Notes under the pieces: generated by a model
Databases searched by the model: none
What the model was told of the DNA's origin: nothing
Seen by the model: only the letters and a program-made list of their open reading frames with translations
Program-made: the position numbers and the translations under genes
Part shown: piece by piece, positions 38,217 to 47,017 of the stretch
Layout of the letters: every line of letters begins with the position of its first letter
Numbering within the stretch: the first letter of the stretch is position 1
Assembly: GCA_038246785.1 (NCBI GenBank)
Contig: JBBRVP010000004.1
Coordinates: 82,706-146,705, forward strand
DNA: 64,000 nucleotides
From: JBBRVP01 sp038246785
GTDB lineage: Bacteria > Actinomycetota > Actinomycetes > Jiangellales > Jiangellaceae
Reading direction: 5' to 3'

Positions 38217-39079
38217 ACGAGCCGGGCCGGGAGGGCGACGCAGCCACGTCCGAGGTACCTCGGTGCTACCGGCACCCGGACCGCGAGACCTACATCCGCT
38301 GCAGCCGCTGCCAGCGGCCGATCTGCCCCGAGTGCATGCAGGGGGCCCCGGTCGGCTTCCACTGCCCGGAGTGTGTCAGCGAGGGCGAGCGCAGCATGAG
38401 CCGCCCGCAGGCGACGCTGGGGGCGGAGGTCCGCACCGGCGCGGGCTCGGAGCTCGTGACCCGTGTCCTGGTGGGACTGCAGGTGGCGCTGTACGTCGTC
38501 GCCGCCGTGGTCGGTGACCCGCTGCGGGTCGCGCTCGGCCTGGTCGGCACCGGCTTCGACGGCGGGCAGCCGATCGGCGTCGCGCACGGTCAGCTCTGGC
38601 GGCTGGTCACCGCGTCGTTGCTGCCCCGCGACGTCATCTCACTGCTGTTCGCCGTGATCCTCACCTATTTCCTCGGGCGCGAGCTCGAGGCCGAGGTGGG
38701 GCGGGCCCGGCTCGCCCTGGTCTGGGTCTGTTCGGCAGCCCTCGGCAACGCTGCCGCGCTGCTCACGCTGCCCGACTTCGTCCTCGACTACGGCGGCCCG
38801 ACGGCCACATTCGGCCTGCTGGCGGCCTCGGTCGTGGTCGGGCGGCGGCTGCACCGACAACTGTCCGGGCTAGTCGTGCTCGGTGCGATCTGGTTGGTGC
38901 TCGCCCTGCTACGGCGGGCACCGGACTGGCCGGCTCCTGTCGCGGGGGCGCTGGCGGGCGCCGCGTTGGGAGCGGTGGCCGCCTACGCCCCGCGCAACCG
39001 GCGCGCCGTCGCGTTCTACGCCGCAGCCGGCGGGCTGCTCGCCGCCGCGGTGGTCGTCGCGCTCGTCGCGATCGGCTGA
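38213..39079 (+). CDS. Rhomboid-family membrane protein with B-box-like zinc finger, catalytic residues missing
   Basis: A 288-residue protein. Residues 17-53 form a zinc finger with CYRHPDRETYIRCSRC, CPEC and HCPEC. Six or seven hydrophobic segments follow in rhomboid order, including GQLWRLVTASLLP and the GRELEAEVGRARL loop. In active rhomboids the Ser lies in GASGAIFG and the His in WxGHLGG. Here these positions read GGPTATFG and WPAPVAGALAG, and the HLxxN segment of helix 2 is also gone. It is therefore probably a pseudoprotease that binds membrane substrates without cutting. Orthologues beside ppiA in other actinobacteria are usually active forms. It is translationally coupled to ppiA. 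Confidence 0.88.
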   Translation: MNEPGREGDAATSEVPRCYRHPDRETYIRCSRCQRPICPECMQGAPVGFHCPECVSEGERSMSRPQATLGAEVRTGAGSELVTRVLVGLQVALYVVAAVVGDPLRVALGLVGTGFDGGQPIGVAHGQLWRLVTASLLPRDVISLLFAVILTYFLGRELEAEVGRARLALVWVCSAALGNAAALLTLPDFVLDYGGPTATFGLLAASVVVGRRLHRQLSGLVVLGAIWLVLALLRRAPDWPAPVAGALAGAALGAVAAYAPRNRRAVAFYAAAGGLLAAAVVVALVAIG

Positions 39080-39108
39080 GGCGCGTACGGAGTTCCACCC
39101 GTGTAAGT

Positions 39109-39140
39109 TCATCCACCGCTGTGGACGAACCTGTGGACGA
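39109..39140. promoter_or_regulatory. Cluster of DnaA-box-like motifs
   Basis: TGTGGACGA occurs at 39120-39128 and 39132-39140 (complement TCGTCCACA, 8 of 9 to the TTGTCCACA box and a variant used in actinobacteria), with TCATCCACC at 39109-39117 facing them. They lie between the convergent ends of the rhomboid and crgA genes. Confidence 0.45.
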
Positions 39141-39401
39141 CTACTTCCAGCGGGTCGCCACGAGGAACCCGCCGGTGATGGCGGCCATCCCGATCGCGAG
39201 GTTCCAGCCTTGCAGATCGCGCATCAGCGGGATGTCCTGTCCGGCGAGGTAATAGGTGCAGATCCAGGCCAGTCCCCCGATGAGCAGGACCAGCATGGTC
39301 GGGACCACCCAGCGGTCCCGGCGCAGCGCGGCCTCCGCACTCGGCCGCTTCGGCGGGGGCGGGGTGTAGTCGGAGCGACGGCGGATGCGCGACCTGGGCA
39401 C
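39141..39401 (-). CDS. crgA: Cell division protein CrgA
   Basis: An 86-residue membrane protein that modulates FtsZ ring and septal wall synthesis. The GTG at 39401 gives the family amino end VPRSRIRRRSDYTPPPPKRP. Two transmembrane helices follow (VVPTMLVLLIGGLAWICTYY and LQGWNLAIGMAAITGGFLVA), separated by LAGQDIPLMRD. A longer reading frame to 39458 is rejected because the conserved start is internal. An inverted repeat GGGTTA-GCG-TAACCC lies 2 bases upstream. Confidence 0.93.
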   Translation of the reverse strand: MPRSRIRRRSDYTPPPPKRPSAEAALRRDRWVVPTMLVLLIGGLAWICTYYLAGQDIPLMRDLQGWNLAIGMAAITGGFLVATRWK

Positions 39402-39402
39402 T

Positions 39403-39417
39403 GGGTTAGCGTAACCC
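39403..39417. promoter_or_regulatory. Inverted repeat at the crgA start
   Basis: GGGTTA-GCG-TAACCC is palindromic and directly abuts the crgA start codon region, between crgA and the divergent DUF881 gene. It could be an operator or part of a -10 region for a leaderless transcript. Confidence 0.4.
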
Positions 39418-39469
39418 GGTCGGGGCGGGTGCTCCGGCGCTCGGCAGGAAGCCAGCATCGGGAGGGCAG

Positions 39470-40213
39470 GTGGCCAGGCGGCGTACGGCGGCCCGCATAG
39501 CCACGGCGGTCGTGCTCGCCGGGGCCGGCCTGCTGTTCATCACCAGCGCGGAGAACGCCGGTGGCACCGACCTGCGCGGTGGGCGCTACGGCGACCTGGC
39601 CGACCTCATCCGCGCCGCGGCGTCGCGCAGCGACCGGCTTGCCGACACGCTCGCGTCTCTGCGCTCGGAGGTCCGGCGGCTCACCGACGGCGGCGTGGCG
39701 GGTGGGCCCGCCGGCGCGCTGGCGGACGCCGAGGCCCACACCGCGTCCGCCGTCGGGCTGGGGGCGGTGCGCGGACCGGCCGTGGAGGTCACCCTGGACG
39801 ACGCGGAGGTGCCGGAGACGCTGCCCGAGGGCACGACCGTGGACGACTTCCTCGTCCACCAGCAGGACGTCGAGGGGGTGCTCAACGCGTTGTGGGTCGG
39901 CGGCGCCGAGGCGGTCACCGTCATGGGCCACCGGCTTACCACGACGAGCGCCGTACGCTGTGTCGGGCCTGTCCTGCTGCTCGACGGCCGCACCTACTAC
40001 CCGCCGTACCGCATCGACGCGATCGGCGACGTGGGCCGCATGCAGGCGGCGCTCGACTCCTCGCCCGAGGTCTCTTCCTATCGCCAGTGGGCCGACGCGC
40101 TGGGTCTCGGCTACCGCGTCGTCGAGCGCGGCGTCATCGACATGTCGGCGTACGACGGCCCGGTGCGCCTGGCCGTCGCGACCCCGCGCCCGACAGCGAC
40201 GCCGCAGCCATGA
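39470..40213 (+). CDS. DUF881 family protein
   Basis: A 247-residue protein with an amino-terminal membrane helix (RIATAVVLAGAGLLFITSAE), a coiled segment (SDRLADTLASLRSEVRRLTD, about residues 55-75) and the DUF881 domain with GPAVEVTLDDAE, VHQQDVEGVLNALWVGGAEA, TTTSAVRCVGPVLLLDGRTY and PPYRIDAIGD. The role is unknown but the gene lies near divisome genes in actinobacteria. A class E sortase gene often adjacent elsewhere is absent. GGGAGGGCAG precedes the GTG. Divergent from crgA. Confidence 0.9.
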   Translation: MARRRTAARIATAVVLAGAGLLFITSAENAGGTDLRGGRYGDLADLIRAAASRSDRLADTLASLRSEVRRLTDGGVAGGPAGALADAEAHTASAVGLGAVRGPAVEVTLDDAEVPETLPEGTTVDDFLVHQQDVEGVLNALWVGGAEAVTVMGHRLTTTSAVRCVGPVLLLDGRTYYPPYRIDAIGDVGRMQAALDSSPEVSSYRQWADALGLGYRVVERGVIDMSAYDGPVRLAVATPRPTATPQP

Positions 40214-40247
40214 TCGCGGGCCTCGCCGGCGCTGGCAGGATGTGGCG

Positions 40248-40937
40248 GTGAGCCTTCCCACGCGGTCCGGGCCGCGGGCCCGCCGCATCCTCGTCGTCGA
40301 CAACTACGACAGCTTCGTGTTCAACCTCGTGCACTACCTCGCCCAGCTCGGGGCCGGGTGCACCGTTCTGCGCAACGACGTGGTCGACCTCGACGAGGTG
40401 CCCGGCTTCGACGGCGTGCTGCTCTCGCCGGGCCCCGGTACTCCCGAGCTGGCAGGGGTCTGTGTCGAGCTGGTGCGGCGCCACGGTGCGCAGGTGCCGG
40501 TGCTCGGCGTCTGCCTCGGGTTGCAGGCGATCGCCGTCGCCTACGGGGGACGGGTCGGCCCTGCCCCCGAGCTGGTCCACGGCAAGACGAGTCTCGTGCA
40601 CCACAGCGGCGCCGGAGTACTCGCCGCCGTGCCGAATCCGTTCACTGCGACGCGCTACCACTCGCTGGCGGTCGACCCGACGGCGGTGCCGGCCGAGCTG
40701 GAGGTGACTGCCCGCAGCGGCGAGGTCGTGATGGCGGCCCGGCACCGGGACCTCCCCGTCGAAGGCGTCCAGTTCCACCCGGAGTCGGTGCTCACCGAGT
40801 GCGGGCACCAGATGATGGCCAACTGGCTGGTCGCCTGCGGGGACCCGGACGCCGTCGGGCGGGCCGCCGGGCTGGGGCCGGTCGTCGCCCACCCGCCGGA
40901 TCCGGCGCCGGCACTCACGACCGCACCCACGCGCTGA
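40248..40937 (+). CDS. Class I glutamine amidotransferase, anthranilate/aminodeoxychorismate synthase component II
   Basis: Supplies ammonia from glutamine. The 229-residue protein shows RILVVDNYDSFVFNLVHYLA, LLSPGPGTPELAG, the nucleophile in VLGVCLGLQAIAVAYGG (Cys of GVCLG), the YHSLAVDP loop and the His-Glu pair in VEGVQFHPESVLTE. The triad is complete. TrpG and PabA cannot be separated by sequence alone, and the neighbour genes (DUF881, pknB) match its usual actinobacterial locus. The GTG at 40248 follows AGGA; an in-frame GTG lies two codons upstream. Confidence 0.9.
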   Translation: MSLPTRSGPRARRILVVDNYDSFVFNLVHYLAQLGAGCTVLRNDVVDLDEVPGFDGVLLSPGPGTPELAGVCVELVRRHGAQVPVLGVCLGLQAIAVAYGGRVGPAPELVHGKTSLVHHSGAGVLAAVPNPFTATRYHSLAVDPTAVPAELEVTARSGEVVMAARHRDLPVEGVQFHPESVLTECGHQMMANWLVACGDPDAVGRAAGLGPVVAHPPDPAPALTTAPTR

Positions 40938-40942
40938 AGCGC

Positions 40943-42739
40943 TCAGGTGGGGTTGGGCGTCGTCTGGGTGGCCGTCGGTGTGGGGCTCTTGGTCGGTGTG
41001 GGGGTCTTGGTCGGTGTGGGCGTCTGGCTGGGCGTCTGGCTCGGTGTCTGCGTCGGTGTCCGGGACGGGGTCTGCGTCGGCGTGGGGGCCACCGCGACGT
41101 AGAGGATCACCGTGTCGCCCTGCGCCGCGGTGGTGCCGCCGGTCGGCGCCTGCTCCAGCACCCGCCCGACCGGCTGGGTGCTCGTGCGACCGCGTACGTC
41201 GGGCTTCAACCCCAGCGCGTCGAGGGCCGCCTCTGCCGCCGCGCGGTCCTGGCCCACCACGTCGGGCACCTGCACCTCGCCGCTGGACACGGTGACCGCC
41301 ACGGTGCTGTTCACGGTGACCTCCTGGCCGGCCGCCGGGTCGCTGGAGAGCACCTGGCCCTCCGGTTTCGTGCTGGACTCCTTGGCCTGCTCGCCGAGGC
41401 GCAGCCCCACCGAGCGCAGCTTCTCGGCAGCCGCCTGCAGCGACAGCCCCTCCAGCACCGGCACCACCGCGGTCTTCGGTCCGAGCGACACCGTGATCGT
41501 GACGGTGCTGCCCGGCGCGACAAAGACGCCCGCCTTTGGTACTTGGTCGGTTACCTCGTTGCGGGGCGCAACGGCACTGGTGGCGGCCTTGACTTCGACA
41601 TTGAGGTGCCGGTCGCTCAGCTGGCTCTCCGCCTGCGCCCGCTGGAGGCCCACCACGGGCGGCACCGAGACCTTCGCGTCGGCGGGGTTGTCGCGGAAGA
41701 CCAGCCATCCGACGAGCGCGGCCAGCGCCACGGCGAGGACTCCGAGCACCGCGACCAGCACCCAACGCCGCCGCGCGCCGGCGTCCTCCTCGTCCGGCGG
41801 GAGCGCCAGCGCGTCGTCTTGGACCACCGGGGCTACCGGGGGGGACGGCGCCCGGGGCATCAGCTCGGTGGTGCCCTCGTCGCCGCCCCGAGGCGGCAGG
41901 CCGGCCAGCACCCGCTCGATGTCGGCGCGCATCTCCGCGGCGCTCTGGTAGCGCGCCTCCCGCTCCTTGGCGAGTGCGGTGAGCGCCACCTGGTCGATCT
42001 CGGGCGGGATCGAGGGGTCGTGGGCCGACGGCGGCTCCGGCAGGTCTCGGACGTGCGCCACCGCGACGGACACCACGGAGTCGCCGACGAACGGCGGGCG
42101 CCCGGTCAGCAGCTCATAGGCCAGGCAGCCGGTGCTGTAGAGGTCGCTGCGAGCGTCGGCCTGCTCCCCGCGTGCCTGCTCGGGGGAGAGGTACTGCGCC
42201 GTGCCGAGCACCGCGGCCGTCTGCGTCATCGTCGCGCCGGTGTCGTAGAGCGCCCGGGCGATGCCGAAGTCCATGACCTTGACGTCGCCCCGGGTGGTCA
42301 CCATGACGTTGGCCGGCTTGATGTCACGGTGGATGATGCCGGCGCGGTGGCTGTAGTCGAGCGCGTCCAGGACGCCGAGCGTGATCTCGAGGACCCGCTC
42401 CTGCGTCAACCGCACGTCGGGGTCGCGCAGCAGGTCGCGCAGCGTGCGTCCCTCGACGTACTCCATGACGATGTACGGCACGCGCGACCCGTCCAGCGCG
42501 TCCTCACCGGTGTCGTAGACGGCCACCACGTTCGGGTGGTTGAGCGCCGCCGCCGACTGCGCTTCGCGGCGGAACCTCGCCTGGAACGTCGCGTCCTCGG
42601 TGAGGTCGAGCCGAAGCGTCTTGACCGCGACCCGACGTCCGAGCCGCAGGTCTTCACCACGGCGCACCTCGGCCATGCCACCGCGCCCGAGCAACTCGTG
42701 CAGCTGGTAGCGATCATCGAGCAGCGGGGACTCGGTCAT
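40943..42739 (-). CDS. pknB: Serine/threonine protein kinase PknB with PASTA domains
   Basis: A transmembrane kinase that senses peptidoglycan fragments or lipid II and controls wall synthesis and division. The 598-residue protein has a Hanks kinase domain: Gly loop LLGRGGMAEVRRGEDLRLGR, VAVKTLRLD, catalytic IIHRDIKPANVMV, VMDFGIARAL and an activation loop TGATMTQTAAVLGTAQYLSP with phosphorylatable Thr. A transmembrane helix (WVLVAVLGVLAVALAALVGW, about residues 332-352) leads to three PASTA repeats, for example VSVPPVVGLQRAQAE and VQVPDVVGQDRAAAE. A Thr/Pro-rich tail ends it. ATGA overlap with pknA. Confidence 0.95.
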   Translation of the reverse strand: MTESPLLDDRYQLHELLGRGGMAEVRRGEDLRLGRRVAVKTLRLDLTEDATFQARFRREAQSAAALNHPNVVAVYDTGEDALDGSRVPYIVMEYVEGRTLRDLLRDPDVRLTQERVLEITLGVLDALDYSHRAGIIHRDIKPANVMVTTRGDVKVMDFGIARALYDTGATMTQTAAVLGTAQYLSPEQARGEQADARSDLYSTGCLAYELLTGRPPFVGDSVVSVAVAHVRDLPEPPSAHDPSIPPEIDQVALTALAKEREARYQSAAEMRADIERVLAGLPPRGGDEGTTELMPRAPSPPVAPVVQDDALALPPDEEDAGARRRWVLVAVLGVLAVALAALVGWLVFRDNPADAKVSVPPVVGLQRAQAESQLSDRHLNVEVKAATSAVAPRNEVTDQVPKAGVFVAPGSTVTITVSLGPKTAVVPVLEGLSLQAAAEKLRSVGLRLGEQAKESSTKPEGQVLSSDPAAGQEVTVNSTVAVTVSSGEVQVPDVVGQDRAAAEAALDALGLKPDVRGRTSTQPVGRVLEQAPTGGTTAAQGDTVILYVAVAPTPTQTPSRTPTQTPSQTPSQTPTPTKTPTPTKSPTPTATQTTPNPT

Positions 42740-44154
42740 CGGTGGGTCTCCTGGACCTGCTCGGCGCGGTCGTGGCCCGCAGCCGCCGCGGCCGGGGCCA
42801 CGGCCGGCGCGGCCGTCGTGGTGGAGGGCTTCGGTGTCGTCGTGCGGGCCGGCGTCGGCGTGGGGGACGTTCGGGACGGGTTGGGGGTGCTGGACGTGCG
42901 GGTCGACGTGGGCGTGGTAGTGCGGCTGGCCGGGGCGGTAGCGCTCGGCGGGGGGGTGCGGTGTGTGGTCGACGACTCGGCCGGGCTGGTGTGCGAGGGT
43001 GCCGGGCTGGTCGGCGCCGGGCTCGTCGGCGCAAGGCTGGTCGGGGCCGGGGTGGCCGGACCGGGCGCGGCCTGCTCGCCCTGTCTGGACACCAGCGACC
43101 AGGCGAGCCACCCGACGAGCACGACGAGGGCGGCGACCAGCGCCCAGACCCAGCGGGGACTGTGCGGGGAGCCGGGTAACGCGTCGTCCGCTCCGGCCGC
43201 CGCGACCGGATCCTCCGCCGGCAGCGCGGCGGTCGCCGGCGGCAGCACCGCGGTGGGCGGCACGCCGGGGGTGGTGGGCATCAACGGCACCGTGTCGAGG
43301 CCGCTGGCGGGAGCCCGCAGGCCGGCTCGCGCCCGTTCGAGCAGCGGCAGCACCGCGTCGGCGTCGGGCGGCCGCAGCGCCGGGTCCTTGACCAGCAGCA
43401 GGTCGACGAGCTCGCGGGCCGGGTCGGGGACGTCGGCGGGCAGCGGCGGCGGCGGAAGGTCGGCGTGCGCGCGGGCGACCGCGAGGGCACCGGCCTCGGC
43501 GAAGGGTCGCCGACCGGCCAGCATCTCGTAGAGCACCAGCCCGAGCGCGTACACGTCGCTGGCCGGTGTCGCGGGCCGACCGAGCGCCTGCTCCGGCGAC
43601 AGGTAGTGGGCGGTGCCGACCACCTCGCCGGTGCGGGTCAGGGCGGCCGCGTCGACGGCCCGGGCGATGCCGAAGTCGGTCACCTTGACCTGGCCGGTCG
43701 GTGTCGTCAGCAGGTTGGCCGGCTTGAGGTCGCGGTGCACCAGCCCCGCGCGGTGCGCCTCGGCCACGGCCCGCGCGGTCTGCCCGACCACGTCGAGCGC
43801 GGCCTCGGGGTCGAGCCGGCCTTCGCGGACCAGCCGGGCCGACAGCGGCTCGCCGGGGACCAGCTCCATGACGAGGTAGGCGGGGGCGGCGCCGGTGGGC
43901 TCCCCGAAGTCGTAGACCTGGGCGATGCCGGGGTGGACCAGGCCCGCGGTCAGCCGCGCCTCGGTGCGGAAGCGCTCGAGGAACGCCGGGTCGCCGACGA
44001 GGTCGCGGCGCAGCAACTTGACCGCCACCGGGCGGGAGAGCACGGTGTCCTCGGCCGCCCACACCTCGCCCATCCCGCCGACGGCGATCCGCCGGGTGAG
44101 CCGGTAGCGGCCAGCGCCGACACTCTGCGGCGCCGCCGGGTCCAGTCCGCTCAT
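42736..44154 (-). CDS. pknA: Serine/threonine protein kinase PknA
   Basis: A 472-residue kinase, essential for shape and division in mycobacteria. The Hanks domain shows RRIAVGGMGEVWAAEDTVLS, VAVKLLRRD, LVHRDLKPANLL, VTDFGIARAV and the activation region LTRTGEVVGTAHYLSPEQAL. A transmembrane helix (WVWALVAALVVLVGWLAWSL, near residue 325-345) is followed by about 125 Thr/Ser/Pro-rich residues without PASTA motifs. The amino end overlaps the pbpA stop and the carboxyl end overlaps pknB (both ATGA), so the whole module is one translational chain. Confidence 0.94.
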   Translation of the reverse strand: MSGLDPAAPQSVGAGRYRLTRRIAVGGMGEVWAAEDTVLSRPVAVKLLRRDLVGDPAFLERFRTEARLTAGLVHPGIAQVYDFGEPTGAAPAYLVMELVPGEPLSARLVREGRLDPEAALDVVGQTARAVAEAHRAGLVHRDLKPANLLTTPTGQVKVTDFGIARAVDAAALTRTGEVVGTAHYLSPEQALGRPATPASDVYALGLVLYEMLAGRRPFAEAGALAVARAHADLPPPPLPADVPDPARELVDLLLVKDPALRPPDADAVLPLLERARAGLRAPASGLDTVPLMPTTPGVPPTAVLPPATAALPAEDPVAAAGADDALPGSPHSPRWVWALVAALVVLVGWLAWSLVSRQGEQAAPGPATPAPTSLAPTSPAPTSPAPSHTSPAESSTTHRTPPPSATAPASRTTTPTSTRTSSTPNPSRTSPTPTPARTTTPKPSTTTAAPAVAPAAAAAGHDRAEQVQETHR

Positions 44155-45605
44155 TGGCCCAGCACCGCTTCCATCACGGCGCGCGCCACCGGGGCGGCGA
44201 GCGCGTTGCCGCTGACCTCGCTGCGCGCGACGCCGGCGTCCTCGATGAGGACGGTGACGGCCACCCGGGGCTGGTCGGCGGGCGCGAACGAGGTGAACCA
44301 CGCGTACGGCGGCCTGCTCGGGTCGCTCTGCGCGGTGCCCGTCTTGCCCGCCACGGCGATGCCGGGGATGGCCGCGTTGGTACCCGTGCCGTTGCGCACG
44401 ACATCGACCATCATCGAGGTCAGCGTCGCGGCGGTCTCCGCGGACACCGCCTGCGACACCTCCTGCGGCTCGTGCCGGGACAGCACGTCGAGGTCGGGCG
44501 TTCGCAGCTCGTCGACGACGTAGGGCGCCATGAGCACTCCGCGGTTGGCGATGGCGGCGGTCACCATGGCCATCTGCAGCGGCGTCACCCGCACGTCGAA
44601 CTGCCCAATCGCGGACAGCGCAGTCTGCGGCGCGTCAGGGTCCTCGGGGAAGCGGCTGATGGCGGCCGGCAGGTCGCCGAACGGCACGTCGTCGATGCCG
44701 AACTTCTCGGCCTGGGCACGCAGCGCGGCGGCCCCCAGGTCCAGCCCGATGCCGCCGAAGGCGGTGTTGCACGAGATCCGCAGGGCGTTGGCCACGGTGG
44801 TGCGCCCACCGCTGCCGCACGCGCCGCCGTTCTCGTTGGTCAGATCGAACGTCGTCTGTGGGAGGTCCAGCCGAGCCGGTCCCGGCACGACGGTGTCGGC
44901 GGTGTAGCGGCCGGACTCCAGCGCCGCGGACGCGGTGACCAGCTTGAACACGCTGCCGGGTGGATACAGCTCGCTGGTGGCCCGGTCGAGCAGCGGCTTG
45001 CCAGGGTCGGCATTGAGCCGCTTCCAGTAGGCGGTCTGTTCGGCGACGGAGTGGCTGGCCAGCTTGTTGGGGTCGTAGGACGGCTTGCTCACCATGGCCA
45101 GGATGGCGCCGGTGGACGGGTCGATCGCGACGACGGCGCCCTTGCGGTCCCCGAGCGCGTCGTAGGCCGCCCGCTGCGCGCGCGGGTCGAGGGTCAGCAC
45201 GACGCTGCCACCCTGCGGGGCCTTGCCGGTCAGCAGGTCGACGATGCTGCGCACGAAGAAGCGCGGTCCGGTGCCGGACAGCACGTCGTTCTGCGTGCTC
45301 TCGACGCCGGTGCGGCCGTACAGGAAGGAGTAGTAGCCGGTGGTGTGGGCGTAGCGGGCGGCCTCGGGGTAGCGGCGGAGGTAGTCCAGCTGGTCGTCGG
45401 TCTTGCGCGAGAAGGCGACCCGGGAGTTGTCCGAGACGAGGATCGGCCCACGCTGGCGGCCGTACTCGTCCAGCAGCACGCGGCGGTTGTCCGAGCGCGC
45501 GTTGAGCGAGCCGGCTTCCACCACCTGCACGTAGGTCGCGTTGAGCAGCAACGCCGTGAACAGCAGCAGGAGCGCCACCGAGAGCCGGCGGATGGGCTTG
45601 TTCAC
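44151..45605 (-). CDS. pbpA: Penicillin-binding protein A (class B transpeptidase)
   Basis: A peptidoglycan transpeptidase. The 484-residue protein starts VNKPIRRLSVALLLLFTALL (membrane anchor), then a dimerisation domain with DEYGRQRGPIL, and the penicillin-binding domain with catalytic SxxK in YPPGSVFKLVTAS, the SxN motif ISCNTAFGG and the KTG motif VAGKTGTAQ, ending WFTSFAPADQPRVAVTVLIE. All catalytic motifs are intact. The GTG overlaps the rodA stop. Confidence 0.96.
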   Translation of the reverse strand: MNKPIRRLSVALLLLFTALLLNATYVQVVEAGSLNARSDNRRVLLDEYGRQRGPILVSDNSRVAFSRKTDDQLDYLRRYPEAARYAHTTGYYSFLYGRTGVESTQNDVLSGTGPRFFVRSIVDLLTGKAPQGGSVVLTLDPRAQRAAYDALGDRKGAVVAIDPSTGAILAMVSKPSYDPNKLASHSVAEQTAYWKRLNADPGKPLLDRATSELYPPGSVFKLVTASAALESGRYTADTVVPGPARLDLPQTTFDLTNENGGACGSGGRTTVANALRISCNTAFGGIGLDLGAAALRAQAEKFGIDDVPFGDLPAAISRFPEDPDAPQTALSAIGQFDVRVTPLQMAMVTAAIANRGVLMAPYVVDELRTPDLDVLSRHEPQEVSQAVSAETAATLTSMMVDVVRNGTGTNAAIPGIAVAGKTGTAQSDPSRPPYAWFTSFAPADQPRVAVTVLIEDAGVARSEVSGNALAAPVARAVMEAVLGQ

Positions 45606-47017
45606 CGGCGCACCACCTGGGTCAAGGCGTCCGCCGTCGGCGGCGCTGGCGCCGGCGCGGGTCGCCGCGCGGCGTCGCTCACCCGCAGCAGCAGGGCGAT
45701 CAGGACCCAGTTCATGACCAGCGACGAGCCGCCCAGCGAGAGGAACGGGGTGGTGAGCCCGGTGAGCGGGATCAGCTTGGTGACCCCGCCGACGACGACG
45801 AAGACCTGCAGCGCCAGCGAGGTGGCCAGCCCGGCGGCCAGCAGCTTGCCGAAGGGGTCCTTCGCGAGCAGGGCCGTGCGCAGGCCGCGTTCCACGATCA
45901 CCCCGTAGACGAGGAGCACCGCCATGACCCCGGTCAGCCCGAGCTCCTCGCCGAGCGCAGCCATGATGAAGTCGCTGTTGGCGTAGGGCACGAGGTCGGG
46001 CCGGCCCTGGCCGAGCCCGCGCCCGAGGATGCCGCCGTAGGCCAGGCCGTAGAGCGCCTGGATGATCTGGTAGTTGGCGTCGGGGTCGGCGAACGGCGCC
46101 AGCCAGGCGTCCACCCGGTGCTGCACGTGGGAGAAGACCTGCGCTGCGGCCCAGGCGCCGACGAGGAACAGTCCGCCGCCCACCACCAGCCACGACGGGC
46201 GCTCGGTGGCGACGTAGAGCAGGACCACGAAGACTCCGAAGAACAGCAGCGAAGTGCCGAGGTCGCGCTGGAAGACGAGCAGGCCCAGGCTGATCGCCCA
46301 CATGCTCAGCAGCGGGCCGAGGTCGCGGCCGCGGGGCAGGTCTAGGCCCGCGAAGCGCCGGCCGGCCAGGGCGAGCTGCTCCCGGGTGCGGACGAGGTAG
46401 CCCGCGAACGCGACGATCAGCACGATCTTGGCGGCCTCACCGGGCTGGAACGACAAGCCGAAGGCGCGAATCCAGATCCGCGCACCGTTGACCTCGACGC
46501 CCAACCCGGGCAGCAGCGGGAGCAGGAGCAGGCCGATGCCGACCAGTCCGGCGGTGTAGGTCCAACGCTGGAGCCGACGGTGGTCGCGTACGACGAGCAG
46601 CACCGCGACGAACAGTCCGACACCGATCAGGGTCCAGGTGAGCTGCTCGGGCGCGTGCGGGTCCGGAGCGGCGCGGCCGGCCTCCGCGGCCCGCACCGCA
46701 TAAGCGACGTCGAGCCGGTGGATGAGCGCCAGGCCGATCCCGTTGAGCAGCGTGATCGCCGGCAGCAGGATCGGGTCCGCGTACGGCGCGCGCAGGCTGA
46801 CCACCACGTGGGCGGCGAGCGCCAACCCGGCGAGTCCGAGGCCGTACCTGAGTGTTCCGGGCGGCAGTGCTCCCTGCGCCCCGAGCCCCACCGCCGCATA
46901 GGCCCCGACCGAGATCACCAGAGCCAGCACGAGCAGTCCCAGCTCGGTGCCGCGGCGGGCCGACCGGGCCGGCCCTGCGGTCGGCGGGGACGGCGGGGTC
47001 GTGGTGGCCGCGCTCAT
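45602..47017 (-). CDS. rodA: FtsW/RodA/SpoVE family glycan polymerase
   Basis: A SEDS-family peptidoglycan glycosyltransferase that pairs with the adjacent PbpA. The 471-residue protein has about 12 transmembrane helices and the family signatures VNGARIWIRAFGLSFQPGEA, AKIVLIVAFAGYL, FQRDLGTSLLFFGVFVVLLY, NSDFIMAALGEELGLTGVMA and TGLTTPFLSLGGSSLVMNWV. It is longer than typical RodA because of additional amino-terminal helices, as in mycobacterial RodA. It overlaps pstP by ATGA. Confidence 0.95.
   Translation of the reverse strand: MSAATTTPPSPPTAGPARSARRGTELGLLVLALVISVGAYAAVGLGAQGALPPGTLRYGLGLAGLALAAHVVVSLRAPYADPILLPAITLLNGIGLALIHRLDVAYAVRAAEAGRAAPDPHAPEQLTWTLIGVGLFVAVLLVVRDHRRLQRWTYTAGLVGIGLLLLPLLPGLGVEVNGARIWIRAFGLSFQPGEAAKIVLIVAFAGYLVRTREQLALAGRRFAGLDLPRGRDLGPLLSMWAISLGLLVFQRDLGTSLLFFGVFVVLLYVATERPSWLVVGGGLFLVGAWAAAQVFSHVQHRVDAWLAPFADPDANYQIIQALYGLAYGGILGRGLGQGRPDLVPYANSDFIMAALGEELGLTGVMAVLLVYGVIVERGLRTALLAKDPFGKLLAAGLATSLALQVFVVVGGVTKLIPLTGLTTPFLSLGGSSLVMNWVLIALLLRVSDAARRPAPAPAPPTADALTQVVRR

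Noticed and set aside
40358..43531. 1057-codon plus-strand frame opposite pknB/pknA
   Set aside because: No recognisable domains; the kinases are on the other strand with full motif sets.
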